A stretch of 64,000 nt of DNA from Cloeon dipterum. Taxonomy: Eukaryota > Arthropoda > Insecta > Ephemeroptera > Baetidae. Positions 35,685 to 48,831 of this stretch are shown in pieces. The stretch's first letter is position 1; every line of letters starts with the position of its first letter. Below the pieces are notes generated by a model, which was not told the DNA's origin, did no database searches, and saw only the letters and a program-made list of their open reading frames with translations. Location: positions 1,426,001 through 1,490,000 of the forward strand of contig NC_088788.1 in assembly GCF_949628265.1 (NCBI RefSeq). The letters run 5' to 3'. Both the position numbers and the translations under genes were made by a program.

Positions 35685-38600
35685 ATGAGGATTTTGGTGC
35701 TTTTATCGATAGCATTAGTGCTGATAATTGTGAGGCATCAGGTGAGCCTTTTAATTCTATTGCAAATTATTTATTAATAAAATGTTGTCGTGATGTTGTC
35801 TGTTAATATACCAATTTTAATTTTGAAATATTTAGTTCGTTCTTTGCGGCGGTAGAAGTCCTCAACATACAAAACGTTTTCATCCAAGAGGTCAGATTTT
35901 TATTCTGAAAAAGGGTTTTGACAGACAAACTGGTCTAACGTTTAGAAAACCTGAAGCACTTGAGACGATCTTTTATAATCAAGTGTTGTGGAGGTTCAAA
36001 ATGTTCGTCATCTTTTATGCGCAAACCACTGCGACGTTCGAGCGATTTGAAAACGAATAACACCACTATCCTTAAAAAAGCTAGCACTCCGTATGAATAT
36101 TTTGTGAATGAGAAGCACGAAGCAAACTGTTTAATATTATTTTCATTTTAGAGCACATTTTCAAACAGCTGTAACCAAAAATGAGAGGAGGGATTATGAA
36201 AATAAAGCTGAAACAACCCCCTCTGAACAAAACCAAAATTATCCCATTGAAACAGAAACATCTTCCTCTGATCAAGGCATCGCGTCCTCTGAGACTGCCA
36301 ATTCGGAATTGATTACCGCCACCATTTTAAAAAGTGACACAACTCAATTAATTTCGGAAAATGCACGTTGTACGTCGACTAAATTTACGAACCACGAATA
36401 TTTCTGACGTATTCAACAGCTGAGAAGAAAGCAGAATCTACCACAGAATATCCTACAAGCACCTCACCAGCAGCAGAAGCGAAAACAACCCTGACCACAG
36501 CTGCGACAACGACAAATTTGTTAACCACCATCCCCGCCACCATCTCCACAATCGCAACCCAAACCACCACCGCAACCACAACCATCACTACAACGACAAC
36601 TACCACAAAGGCGACAACCACCACGACCACGACCACCTCGACATCAACAACAACGACAGCTAAACCAATAAATGTAGCCTCAAATTTATAACAAGAGATG
36701 ATTTTTAAAATTAAAAATTGGTTTTTAGCAAGCGTGCGAACAGTCTCGGTGCGCAAACTTCACGTTCATCGCAAACCAGGTTTTATTTAAATCATTTTAA
36801 GAATTTAAAACATGAGATCAACTATTCAAACCTAAATTTTATGTAAAATTTCAAATATTGAAAATACATAAATACTGTATATAACACACAAAATTAACTC
36901 GTTTTGTACAAAATTTATTCAGGGCGTATCATCAGTGATCAGCGCAAGCACGAGTAAGAGGGAAATTATGTCGTTTACTATGGTTAAAATTTCCCCTTAA
37001 AATTCAGGCAAGCTAATTGTTAGAAACGGAATTACGTTTCTCTTTTCGTCAGCAGTAGCGACCCAAGTCGACGCGGCAAAGAACTGCTTCTTGCGCAATT
37101 TGAATTTAATTTCCGTGCAGGACGCCTTGAAAATGAATCTTGTTCAAAAATTGCTTCAGGGTACGTGTTTTTTTCATTTCATTTTTATTTTATTTTTATA
37201 ACGATTGAAAGATTTTGGCGCTGATTCTGCCGTCTTGACGATTGGCTCCAACGAAGGCAACATGTCGTGCCAAAATTACGAATTGAGTTTCGCCTGGTGC
37301 AACCAGAAAAGAGAAATCGTCCTTCCCGCGATCATGCAAGAAATGAACAGTTTGGAAATTGTTCAAAAAGGACTCACAGCGTGCATGCTTAACGGGGCTG
37401 CCGTCTTAAAAACGTCAGATTCTAATTCATTATTTCCTTTTTTGTGCGAGGTAAAGACACTTGATTAATTGGTTAAATTAATATATTTAAAAACTGATAA
37501 ATTAGCCAAAAGATGATTTTCAAGACTCTTGCCTCGCTCTTAAGTGCAACAAAGACGTAATCATATGTTTCGTATTAATTGTGACGTGTATCCATTAATA
37601 TATTTTCGAATTTATAGAGCACATTGTTTGATGCAAACGGGAATATTAAAGGTAAAATGTAAAACATTTGGAGAATGAAACAATTCTATATTTATTACGT
37701 GGAGAATTTATTTTTTAATTGAGTCTACAATAGCTACTCCCAGAGGCAATTATCAATAAAATTAATAAAAATTGAATAACATTATTTGGTGCTATTATAA
37801 AATCAATTAAAATTCTAATTCTAGTTTTTTTCCTTTATATTCAGATGGAGAAAAGTACGGAAAGTGGACGCGCACCTGCGACAAATCGTACCTTTTCACT
37901 AACAAGCTTGTTAGTATTTAATTCTTTTAATATGTTTAATTAAAAATAAATAATTAATTAATTCCTTATAAAGGGAACTTGGCAGCAGAGTTGGGACCTT
38001 TGCTGCAGTTTAGGCATGCGCCCGATTTGGTTTAGCTCTGCATCCGACTTTGAATGTTTAAGCAACTCGACCAAAGCGAACTGGACGCTAAACTGGAATT
38101 ATTGGACGGCGGGACGCGCAATGGGCACCTGGGGAAGGTGGGCCTGGTGCCCGGGTGCCTTCATCTTGCCCGACTCGCTTTCTTGGGCTCCGGGGCAACC
38201 GGACAATAATCAGCCCGATGAGAATTGTCTGCATTTGCAAGTGACCAAAAATGCGAGCGGTACACTTTTGTCAGACCGGAACTGCAGCCATAAGTACGTC
38301 ATCGCTTGCCAGGTGGAATTAATGTTTTCTGTCTGTGAATTTGTTGAGATTTAGGATGTTTTAAGGGTGACGCGTTGATGGCGTCCAATTGCAACAAGCC
38401 GAACTGTCCGATGGAGTGCAGTAGAAATGCAAGAGCTGTTTTTCCTTTAAAATCTTTATTTTTAACAATATTTAAAACATAATAGGAATCATTTTTCACA
38501 AAGGGAATAATTAAAGGTTAGTGATTTGAGCCTCAATTTAGTGAAAATTTTTCTTCTTCTCTTCCAGATCTGTTTGTTCACGGCCAGTGGAATGCCGGTT

Positions 38601-40724
38601 GTGGAAAGGATTATCTCTTTTCGGCTGCAACGGTGAATTTTAAAATTTATATTTACTGTTTTAAAAATGATAACGATTAGTTGGATTGGTTGGGTGCGTG
38701 GAATTATTGTTGCTCCGTTGGAATGAAATTGGCATCGATTGAGGCTCTTGAGGAATTGAGTTGTCTCACGAATATGGTTGCGAAATATCCCAGAGCGGGT
38801 AGAATAATGATATTTCCAATTAAAATGAATTTGACACATTTATAAACTCTTTTATCAGTCTACCCTGATCAATGTGGACGCGATTTCTGGACATCTGGCA
38901 CCAACTGCGGTTGTCCAGGCTCTCACTTCTGGTGTTCCGAGAATGAAAAATTGAACAAGGAAGAAATAGCCAACTGGAAAAACGGGAAAATGCCCTCGGA
39001 GAGTGCTGATCAGTGCATTTTTATTAATTTGTCAAATACGACTTTAAAAGAGACTTATTTGGGCGCTGACTCTTGTACCAAGCAAAAACCATTTCTTTGC
39101 GAAGTGATATTTCAATTCTATTTTTTTTTCCACTCCAATGTGTTTTTTGTGTCTTTCAGGTCTTGCAACCAGGCAATAAATCAATGCAAATCGAACGCAA
39201 TTGCAAGGAAATTTGGGGCGTGACAGACAGTGAAGTGATTGATATTATCATGAATCCGAGCGGCGACGTCGTCAACCAAAGACGCAATCTCAAAGTGCGG
39301 CTAAAAAAATTAATTTGTATAATTTTAATTTTCAAATTCGTAAATTTTTCTTCACAGTGTTATCTAAGGTGCTGCGGGAAAAAGGGACACGTTGTAAATA
39401 TATTTCTCGAGTTCAATTTTTTAAAATCAAATTAAATCTGATTATGGAAAAGATAAAAAGTGGATCACTGGTGACGGATCAAATTTTGCGCAACTTAGAG
39501 GATTTGACGGCCGACGACCCGCAAGCCATGCAGAATGGTTTTGGAAACTTCGATTCCTGCGCTTCCTTTCGTAAGCTTTTCTATGCCATTAACATAATTG
39601 AAGCGCAAAATCTTTCACAGAGTCCACTGACGAATGCAACACGACGGCCCAGGTGTTCGGGTGTGGCAAGAAAAATGCACCAGACCTGACAATCGGACTC
39701 GTCACTGCCAACAAAGGAGACGCCACTGTGACCTTTTTAAAACTATCTTCATACTTAACTATATTTTTTAATTTGTACTCGCCAGGTTTCAGTAACTGCT
39801 ACAGGGGGAATTAAAACCACCGGGAGAGTGTGTCCTCTGTATCCAAGTTGTGTTCCAAATGTAATCTTGCAAACTTTAAACAAATTTACAGTAAGATTGA
39901 CTAATGTTGTTCTTGCAGCAAGCAAATATTGATGAACTTAAAAACACGGGATCATGTAATCAATTTACTTCTGTTTCGTCAGACGCATAATTTTAAGTTT
40001 AATATTGAGATGATGGAAAATCAAAGTGTTTATCATAATTAAATAGAATTTTAATTGTAAATTACATTAAAAGGCCGATTCTCCGTCAGTTTTGATCCAT
40101 TATACATATTTTCTTTTCGTCAGAATATCATATATATAAAAGGATTTATCGTGATTGTATTAAAATGTATTCAAATGAAAGATCTAATTTTCATTTCAGC
40201 ATTGGGGGGATATGTCATGACATCATCGACTGGCAAAAAATACTTTATGAAATATGTCGCTTCTGAAGGAACTGTCAGTAATTCAAATAGTAAATAAATG
40301 CATAAAAATAACATTATCTAAATTTAGACCGAAGCTCAAGCGGAAGCAAACTACTGCTGCAAACTTGGCAGCCACCTTGCAATTTTCGAAAGCTTAGCGG
40401 ATTTCATCGCTTTTAGGCAACTCTGGCAAGGTAAAAATATCCTGTTGACATTTTGTTTATCAATTGGGAGCCTGAACAAATATTACAGATGGTTCAGGCC
40501 ACTTGACTTACATTGGACCGACCTTCGACAACGGCGATGGCACCGACAGCTGGTGCTTGAACTTTAAGAGGTTACCAGCAGGAATGATCACAGATATCGA
40601 CAAATATTATCGCAACCAGCCGTGGAACTCGACTAAAATTGTGTTGTTTCAAAGCTCTGGATTAGAAATATTTCCAAAAGAAAGCGGGGCTCACCGAGTT
40701 TTATGTGGCCCAATTCCCTACTAA
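35685..40724 (+). CDS. LOL5: CTLD x3 - OBP - CTLD fusion protein (intact)
   Basis: Signal peptide MRILVLLSIALVLIIVRHQ. The Ser/Thr-rich region has two exons, the second with a long Thr tract before TTAKPIN, so it is likely heavily O-glycosylated. Domains: CTLD1 37008-37450, CTLD2 37974-38312, CTLD3 38681-39103, OBP 39160-39727, CTLD4 40329-40724. In CTLD1 the Trp of the WTIG motif seen in its siblings is Leu (VLTIGSNEG) and a Cys replaces Ser in LTACMLNG. CTLD2 keeps GQPDN and ENCLHL. No stop or frameshift was found. Product of about 1,000 aa or slightly more. Confidence 0.85.
39160..39727 (+). other. OBP domain of LOL5
   Basis: Standard four-exon cassette, second subtype (CNTTAQVFGCGKKNAPD). 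Helix 1 reads NCKEIWGVTDSEVIDII, as in LOL3. Confidence 0.82.
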
Positions 40725-41380
40725 TTTATCCGAATTTTGATTAAATTATTCCAATCGTAGAAAATATTTGATTGATTTTGTGTTTGGTATAATATGATGG
40801 TGTTTTTTTGCTTGTCAACAAAATAATAAAATATGTATAGCTGTTGTGTCTAATAATTACAACTGGTTGTTGTTTGTAAGACACAGGTCATATTTCAAAA
40901 TGCACGGCTATCTGCACGTAGAGCGCGACCAGCGGCTCATATTTATGTCTTTGACAAAATGCGTTCGTTTTACAGGAACGTCGGGTTTTATAATGCGTTA
41001 GCACACATGCAGTTCCTTTTTAAAGAAATGGTTCAGGGACCATTGGCTCGCTGCAGGTAAAAGCAGAGAGAATATCTAGAAAAGTTTGAAAAATGGTTTT
41101 GACCTGCCTGAACGATGGCAGTGGAAAAAATTGAAATGATATTGTACTTTGCCTTTGGCGATCTTCATATATACAATTAATCACTTCAGTAAGGCGAAAT
41201 AATTAATTATGACCGTCGTGATTTTATCTATTCACGCGTTTGCCCTAAACCACATAGAGAGAACACACACATCTCAAGAGAATTTTTTAATTTGTAAACT
41301 AAACAAACCACATCTAACTTTTGAGCACAAAGAACAGGCACAAAATCCTGGCCTGTGCACGGTTCAGCTCATACAATAAA
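40725..41380. repeat. LOL5 3' flank, shared with LOL6
   Basis: From about 40900 to 41330 it closely matches 49160-49560. Shared pieces: TAGAGCGCGACCAGCGGCTC, GACGTAATGCGTTCG-like text, ATTATGACCGTCGTGATTTT and CATAGAGAGAA. This marks one edge of the duplicated unit. No gene is seen. Confidence 0.55.
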
Positions 41381-41384
41381 GGAA

Positions 41385-41560
41385 AAGAAAGCTCAGGCCC
41401 TCTGGTATTGACGAGGTATCTTTGCAAGCAGTCCAAAACGCTGGGGATCATTTTGTTAAATTAATTATTTGCTCTGCGTTGAATGATTCGATTAAATCTG
41501 CCTCCTTTCCCGCTCTAATTTAAGGATGTCGAAAACTAAAGCGTTAAGTAAGGCCAGGAT
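41385..41560 (+). mobile_element. Short non-LTR-type reverse-transcriptase relic
   Basis: The frame beginning near 41393 reads RPSGIDEVSLQAVQNAGDHF, then VKLIICSALNDSIKSASFP. This fits the early fingers block of LINE-type reverse transcriptases (GxDGIS...L...FP..WK). Only this one block is visible, with no endonuclease, no tail and no flanking duplication. Confidence 0.4.
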
Positions 41561-41904
41561 ACTTCACTTCCATAACTGGCGATTGGAGCTAGTTAATAAA
41601 AAATACACTGACATCAGTTTATGCAAAACCATAATCAGCGGGGGCCAGATTCGTGCGACGCGCAGATATTGCGTCTGGTGGAGTATGGCGCGAAAAACGG
41701 TCACGTGAAGCAAGTTTTGGTCAATATTGTGACTTGTATAATTTGCATTGCTCTTAACAAATTGTGTCTTTTGGATCGTAAAAACAAACTCATTGACACT
41801 CGTACGGCAATCCAAAGAGAATTTTTGTTTCCCACATTCACACTTCACACGCCATCTTGGATCTGCGCAGTGCGATCCAATTTTATTGCACATCTGAACC
41901 CCGC

Positions 41905-42545
41905 TCGATTTTTGAAGAACCTGTGAATTCGATCATTTCGGCTTTCAAAACAGCAAAAATTAAATAAATTGAACCCTATTTGAATGCTAATTGATTGACA
42001 GCAAATCTGCGATAATTATGTTAATCAAAATATGATTTTTTCTTATCCATTTTCTTGTTAAAATATTACTTGCAACCCTAAAAAAAACAAGAAATGCCGT
42101 TCATTTTCACCAAACGTATATTTAAATTTCGCCTTGAATCGGGAGGGAAACTGTGCCGCTGAACAGTCTTTCCGTGCGGGTTGCATAGCATTCAAGGGTT
42201 TAAAACCGTGCATAAATAACAATGCATCCATTCGTTTTTTTTTCGTTGATTTTTCTCTGTGAGTAGTACACAAAAATGGATTCAGAATTCAGAAGTATCG
42301 CAAGCTCATCACATTTAATTAAAATATTTCCTGCAGAAATTCTAGCATAAAAAACATAAAAGTAATATTTTTAATAGATCATTACGCAAAAATTGAATGG
42401 AGATGCGTAAATGCTGCAGGAAATCTTGCAATTTAAATTTTATTATTCCAGAGCAGCGGTAAAGGAGGCCTTGGCCAGTAAAAATTGCAATATCAGGGCG
42501 TGGAAGGAAGATTTAAGTTAAATCCCTCCAACGCCGGAATGAAGA
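41905..42545. repeat. Array-unit intergenic block (copy 3)
   Basis: Matches 22410-22950 with the same landmarks (GGGAGGGAAACTGTGCCGC, TTCGTTGATTTTTCT, CAGAGCAGCGGTAAAGGAGG). It ends in a broken form of the MKT signal exon. Confidence 0.55.
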
Positions 42546-42779
42546 CGTTGGAATAGAAGTTGAAATTTTTCCACGTTTATGCCTATGGTTTTACGCCGTT
42601 GGCAATTAACAAATCAATCAATCAATTAAAAATTGCGTGACCAATGGCAAAAAATGAATAACCGACCGAAACGAAAAACTGTAACGACGTTGTCACTGTG
42701 CCACGCACTTATAGTTTTTTGACACGTTTGTCACTCAAAAGGGTGAAATCTAAATTTTAACCATAATAGAGCTTGCAAG

Positions 42780-43150
42780 AAAATTAATTTGATTTTTTCA
42801 AATTTCTCGCACATGTAGATTCCTCGTGGAAATGCGGATCCAAATACTGGACCAGCGTTGACGGTTTTTTCGTGGTGCAACCAAAAACTAGGAGCTTGCC
42901 GGCCGCGACCTGCTGGGAGAAACAACCACTGACAAAACGTGCAGCAAAATACGCGTTTCGGCGTGCCAGTAAACTTCTTTTCGATCATTTTTAAAAAATA
43001 ATAGATGCAGGAACCGCCAAAACCACGTTCGCCTCCGTCCTGTTCGAACATCGCTTGCGAAATCATTTGTTTCACGAATGGTCCATATTTTTGCAGTCAG
43101 CGCTGTGACCAAAAACGAAAAATTTGGCCAGTACCTGTTGTTTATTACCA
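42780..43150 (+). pseudogene. Decayed lectin fragment
   Basis: Recovers WKCGSKYWTSVDGF and FSWCNQK in different frames, then the Cys/Pro block with SPPSCSN. Same relic as at 7.3 and 22.9 kb. Confidence 0.5.
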
Positions 43151-43424
43151 TTTTGCACTGCGTCGCAATGTAAATTTCACATCAAGTGATTGCGGTACAA
43201 CAAAAATCGCCGCTTATACGTTTTCAGCTAATAGCATCGTTTTACCTAGCATTATTTTGAGCATCGCAAATTACATGAAATGGAATAACCAAAAAATCAT
43301 CCAGATATTTGGCGGCGCAGTTCCTCTAACTAATTTTTGATTTTGCATCACATTCAAACATTGCAAACCAATAATACACAACATTTAATTAATTTAATTA
43401 TAAATATTCTTCTTTTATATGCTC

Positions 43425-43850
43425 CAGAGGTTCCCTGCTCTAATTTGGAAGCATTTAACTATTGTTGTTTAGTTCCTCTGGGCTTTCATTCTGCCAATAA
43501 TTAAAATTCATCTAAATTATAAAGTTTGAGACGTGCAGTATTCCATTAAGATATATTCAATGCAGCGCTATGATCAGAAATTTAAAAACCCTTTACCTCA
43601 TGGGGGATAAAAGAATTGGAATAAAAATTAACACCGAATACGAAGAGCGCCTCATTCAAATTCCTGCCACAATTTTGAGCCAGGTGCTTATTGTTTGAAA
43701 AATTGGGCAATCTGTGTGTGTGTGGGGGGGGGGGACGCTGATGACAATGATGCGTCACAGACGCGTAGGTGGAAAATTTCTGTTTCACTCTTTCTACTGA
43801 AACCTATCGCTCTGGTCTAACGGAAGCTGTTATGCAACATAGAAGCCAAA
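43425..43850 (+). promoter_or_regulatory. Class A upstream block of LOL6
   Basis: Shares the 400-bp block with LOL4 and LOL5. A (TG)n tract running into a run of about ten G lies at 43711-43733. CRE-like GATGCGTCACAGACGCG follows. Confidence 0.55.
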
Positions 43851-46800
43851 ATGAGGATCTTGGTGCTTTTATCGATTGTATCAGTGCTAATAATTGTGAA
43901 GTATCAGGTGAGCCTTTTAATTATGTTCAAATTAATTTATGGATAAAAAGTTATCATGATATTGTCTGTTCATAAACCAATTTTAAAAACATTTAGTTCG
44001 TTCTTTGCGGCAGTAAAAATTTTCGTTTTCTTTCAAAAGGTCAGGATTCTTTTGAAAAGGTTTTCAATATATAATCAGGTCAATGTTTAGAAAACCTGAA
44101 GCACTCATCGAAACGAATTTATATAATCAAGTGTTGTGGAGGTTCGAAATGTTCGGCATCTTTTATGCGCAAACCAACGCGACGTTCGAGTGTTTTTAAA
44201 ACGAACACCAATAAGCAGCACCTTAAAACATCCACAACTCAGTATGAATTCTTTGTGAATAAACATCACGAAGAAGCAAACTATTTAACTATTTTTATTT
44301 TAGAGGACATTTTCAAACAGCTGTAACCAAAAATGAAAACATGGATTATGAAAATAAGGCTGATACAACCCCCTCTGAACCAAACCAAAATTATCCCATT
44401 GAAACAGAAACATCTTCCTCTGATCAAGGCATCACGTCCTCTGAGACTACCAATTCGGAATTGAACACCGCCACGATTTTAAAAAGTGACACGACTAAAA
44501 TTATTGCGGAAAATTCACGTTGTACGTCGACTAAATTTACAAACCACGAATATTTCTGATGTATTCAACAGCTGAGAAGAAAGCAGAATCTACCACAGAA
44601 TATCCTACAAGGACCTCACCAGCAGCAGAAGCGAAAACAATCCTGACCACAGCTGCCACAACGACAAATTCGGGCACCACAACTGCAACATATTCCACCA
44701 CCACAACCCAAACCACCACCAGAACCACAACCATCACTACAACGACAACTACCACAAAAGCGACAACCACATCCACCACCACCTCGACATCAACAACTAC
44801 GACAGCTAAACCAATAAATGTAGGCTCAAATTTATTAGCAGAGATGATATTTAAAATTAAAAATTGGTTTTTAGCTGGCTTGTGAACTGTCTCGGTGCGC
44901 AAACTTCACTTTCGTCAAAAACCAGCAGGTTTTTATTTTAATCCTCTTAATATAATTTTACAAACATGAGATCAACTGTTCAATTTTTATTTTTAATTAG
45001 AAATTTCAAACATGAGTACAATTAATTATTGCCATGCGAAAACGGTAATTAACACGTTTCGTACTATACATTATTCAGAGCGAATCATCAGTGATCAGCG
45101 GAAGCACGAGTAAGAGGAAAATTATGCCATTTACGATAATTAAAATTTTCCCCTTTGAATTCAGGCAAGCTAATTGTTAGAAACGGAATGACGTTTCTCT
45201 TCTCGTCAGCAGCAGTGAGCCAAATTGAAGCGGCCAAGAACTGCTTTTCGCGCAGTTTGAATTTAATTTCTGTGCAAGACGCGCTAAAAATGAGTCTTAT
45301 TCAAAAATTGCTTCAAGGTGCGAGATTTAATTTCATTATTTTTAATTTTGTCTCGACGAGATTTAAAGATGTTGGCACTGCTTCTGCCGTCTGGACAATT
45401 GGCTCGAACGAAGGTAACATGTCGTGCCAAAATTACGATTTGAGTTTCGCCTGGTGCAACCCGAAAAGAGAAATCGTTCTTCCAGCGATCATGCAGAACA
45501 TGAACAGTTTGGAAATTATTCAAAAAGGACTGACGACGTCAATGCTTAACGGTGCTGCCGTCTTGAAAACGTCAGATTCTAATTCATTATTTCCTTTTTT
45601 GTGTGAGGTAAAGACACTTGATTAATTGGTTAAATTAATATATATTTAAAAACTGATAAATTAGCCAAAAGGTGATTTTCAAGACTCTTGCCTTCCCCTT
45701 AAGTGCAACAAAGACGTATGTTTCGTATTAATTTTGACACATTCATTTATTTCTACATTCAAATGTATAGAGCACATTGTTCGACGCAAATGGGAATGTT
45801 AAGGGTAAAACGTGAAACCTGCAAAACTCGAAAAAAATTAAACATCCAAAGTTGTAACTTATTTTACAATGGCTTCTCCAATTGACAATTACCAAAAAGG
45901 ATTTAATTATAGATTATCATTTGAGAGATAATAAAAATAAATAAATAATAATCTTAATTTTGTGCATAACAAAATTGTTTTAAATTCAGACGGAGAAAAG
46001 TATGGGAAGTGGACGCGTACCTGTGACAAATTGTACCTCTTCTCTAACAAGCTTGTTAGTATTAAATTTTTAACATGTTTAATTAAAAATAAATAATTAA
46101 TTAATTCCTTATAAAGGGCACTTGGCAGCAGAGTTGGGACCTTTGCTGCAGTTTAGGCATGAAACCAATATCGTTTAACTCGGCGTCCGATTTCGAGTGT
46201 TTGAGCAACTCGACGAAAGCAAACTGGACGCTAAACTATAATTATTGGACGGCGGGACGCGCAATGGGCACCTGGGGTAAGTGGGCCTGGTGCCCAGGAG
46301 CCGTCAACCTGCCCGACTCGCTTTCCTGGGCTCCGGGGCAACCGGACAATAATCAGAAAAACGAGAATTGCCTTCATTTGCAAGTGATGAAAAATTCGAG
46401 CGGTACACTTTTATCAGACCAGAACTGCAGCCACAAGTACGTCATGGCTTGCCAGGTGGGACGACATTTTTCTGTCCACGTTAATGTATTGACAGCCAAC
46501 ATACAAATTCTGCATGGTTTTCAGGGCGACGCGTTGATGGCGTCCGACTGCAACAAGCCAAACTGTCCAATGGAGTGTTTTAAAAATGCAAGATTTTTCT
46601 TGTCCTTATTAGGACTAATTTTTTAATAATATATATATTTCAAACGTCATAGGAATTGATTTTCAAAAATGGCATATTAAATGGTTAGTGATTTTAGCCT
46701 AAATTTAGTGAAAATTGTCTGATATTCTCTTACAGATTTGTTTGTTCACGGCCAGTGGAATGCCGGTTGTGGCAAGGATTATCTGTTTTCGAAAACAACT

Positions 46801-48831
46801 GTAATTTTTATTTTGGAATTAAAATTTTCTATTTAAAATTTAATGATGTTAAGCTGGATTGGTTGGGCGCGTGGAATTATTGCTGTTCCATTGGAATGAA
46901 ATTGGCATCGATTGAAGCTCTTGAGGAATTGAGTTGTCTTACGAATATGGTTGCGAAATATCCCAGAGCGGGTAAAATAATGATATTTCTAACCATAGTA
47001 ACGAGTATTTGAATTTTAAACTTTTAAAAACTTTTATCAGTCTACCCTGATCAATGTGGAAGGGATTTCTGGACATCTGGCACCAACCGCGGTTGTCCAG
47101 GAGTTCACTTCTGGTGTTCTGACGACGAAAAATTGAACAAGGAAGAAATAGCCAACTGGAAAAACGGGAAAATGCCCTCGGAGAGTGCTGATCAGTGCAT
47201 TTTTATTAATTTGTCAAATTCGACTTTGAGTGAGACCTATTTGGGCACTGATTCTTGTACCAAGCAAAAACAGTTTCTTTGTGAAGTGATATTTTACCAT
47301 TTTTTTTATTCCACATTTTAATGCTTGTCGTTTTTGTGTCTCTCAGGCATTGCAACCGGGCAATAAATCGGTGCAAATCGCGCGCTCTTGCTCAGAAATT
47401 TGGAATGTGACTGAAAATGAAGTGAATGATATAATTATGAATCCAAGCGGCGACGTCCTCAACCAAACACGCAATCTCAAAGTGCGGCTACGCAAATTAA
47501 TTGGAGTTATTTTTAAAATCCTGTCTTTTTTTGCTTCGCAGTGTTATATAAGGTGCTGCGGGAAAAAAGGACACGTTGTAAATATATTTCTTGAGTTCCC
47601 TTTTTAAAAATCAAATTTAATCTGAATATGGAAAAGATAAAAACCGGGTCACTGGTGACGGATGAAATTTTGCGCAACTTGGAGGACTTGACGGCCGACG
47701 ACCTGCAAGCCATGCAGGATGGCTTTGAAAACTTTGATTCCTGCACTTCCATTCGTTAGATTTTTACATGTGCAAATCACAATTTCAATTCATTATTTTT
47801 TGCAGAGTCCACTGACGAGTGTCACCTGATGGCCCAGATGTTCCAGTGTGGAAAGAAAAATGATCCAGACCTGACTTTAGGTCTCGTCACTGCCATCAAA
47901 GGAGACGCCACTGTGACTTTGAGAACTATCTGCATACACAATTATATCTTTTATCTTTTTACTCGCCAGGTTTCAGTAACTGCTACAGGGGGAATAAAAA
48001 CCAGCGGGAGATTATGTCCTCTGTATCCAAGTTGTGTTCCAAACGTAATCTTACTAAATTTAGACTAATTTACAATAAGATTAACTAATCTTGTTCTTGC
48101 AGCAAGCAAATATTGATGAACTTAAAAACACTGGATCATGTAAAGATTGATAAATTTTCTTTTCAGCGATAAGCCTTAATTCGAAGTTAAATATTGAGAT
48201 TGCAGAGAAAATTGAAATATTTTATCATTTTGGATAATTATTCTTCATTTATATTAATAATCTCAATAGAAATACAAAAAAATCACTCAGGTCGTATTTT
48301 TATTTCAGCATTAGGAGGAAATATGACGACAGCCTCGAATGGCAAAAAATACTTTATGATATATGTCTCAGGAATGGTGTGTAATTCAAACAGTAAGTAA
48401 AAATGCATCAAAATAATATTATTTTTCTAAATTTAGACCGACGCTCAAGCAGAAGCAGACTACTGCTGCAAACTTGGCAGCCACCTTGCCATCTTTGAAA
48501 GCTTAGCGGATTTCGACGCCTTAATGCAAAGCTGGCAAGGTAAAAACTCTCTTTAAATTTTGTTGATCAATTGGGAGCTGGAACGAATATCACAGATAAT
48601 TCAGGCCAATTGGGTTACATTGGGCCGACCTTCGACAACGGCGATGGCACCGACAGCTGGTGCTTGAACTTCAAGAAGCTGCCAGCAGGAATGATCACAG
48701 ACATCAACAAATATTATCGCAACCAGCAGTTCGCCACAACTCATATATTCGTGAGGCAAGGCGCTCGATTTGAAATATATATAAAAGGAACAATGGCTCA
48801 CCGAGTTTTGTGTGGCCCAATTCCCTACTAA
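43851..48831 (+). CDS. LOL6: CTLD x3 - OBP - CTLD fusion protein (intact)
   Basis: Signal peptide MRILVLLSIVSVLIIVKYQ. The second exon is shortened and the usual CGG is CGS. The mucin-like region is the longest of the seven, with two exons and a long Thr tract. Domains: CTLD1 45165-45607, CTLD2 46117-46455, CTLD3 46854-47285, OBP 47347-47912, CTLD4 48437-48831. The short intron inside CTLD1 is itself open in frame, so retention would add about 17 residues. CTLD2 keeps GQPDN, but its last disulfide region reads LSDQNC. No stop or frameshift was found. Poly(A) signal at 49068-49073. Confidence 0.85.
47347..47912 (+). other. OBP domain of LOL6
   Basis: Standard cassette, first subtype (CHLMAQMFQCGKKNDPD), nearly the same as LOL1 in both coding sequence and exon 18 flanks. 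Confidence 0.82.

Noticed and set aside
36385-36756. Long Val-rich open frame on the - strand (also 44537-44902)
   Set aside because: It is the complement of the Thr-rich (ACC/ACA) mucin exons of LOL5 and LOL6, where GGT/TGT/CGT read as Gly/Val; no start context, and the sense strand has the supported exon.
41526-41926. 60- and 101-residue open frames between LOL5 and LOL6
   Set aside because: No domain or splice context; partly shared with other intergenic copies; the only recognisable text nearby is the short reverse-transcriptase block just upstream.
43711-43735. TG and G tract before LOL6 as a regulatory element
   Set aside because: Simple repeat of differing length in the LOL4, LOL5 and LOL6 blocks; probably slippage.
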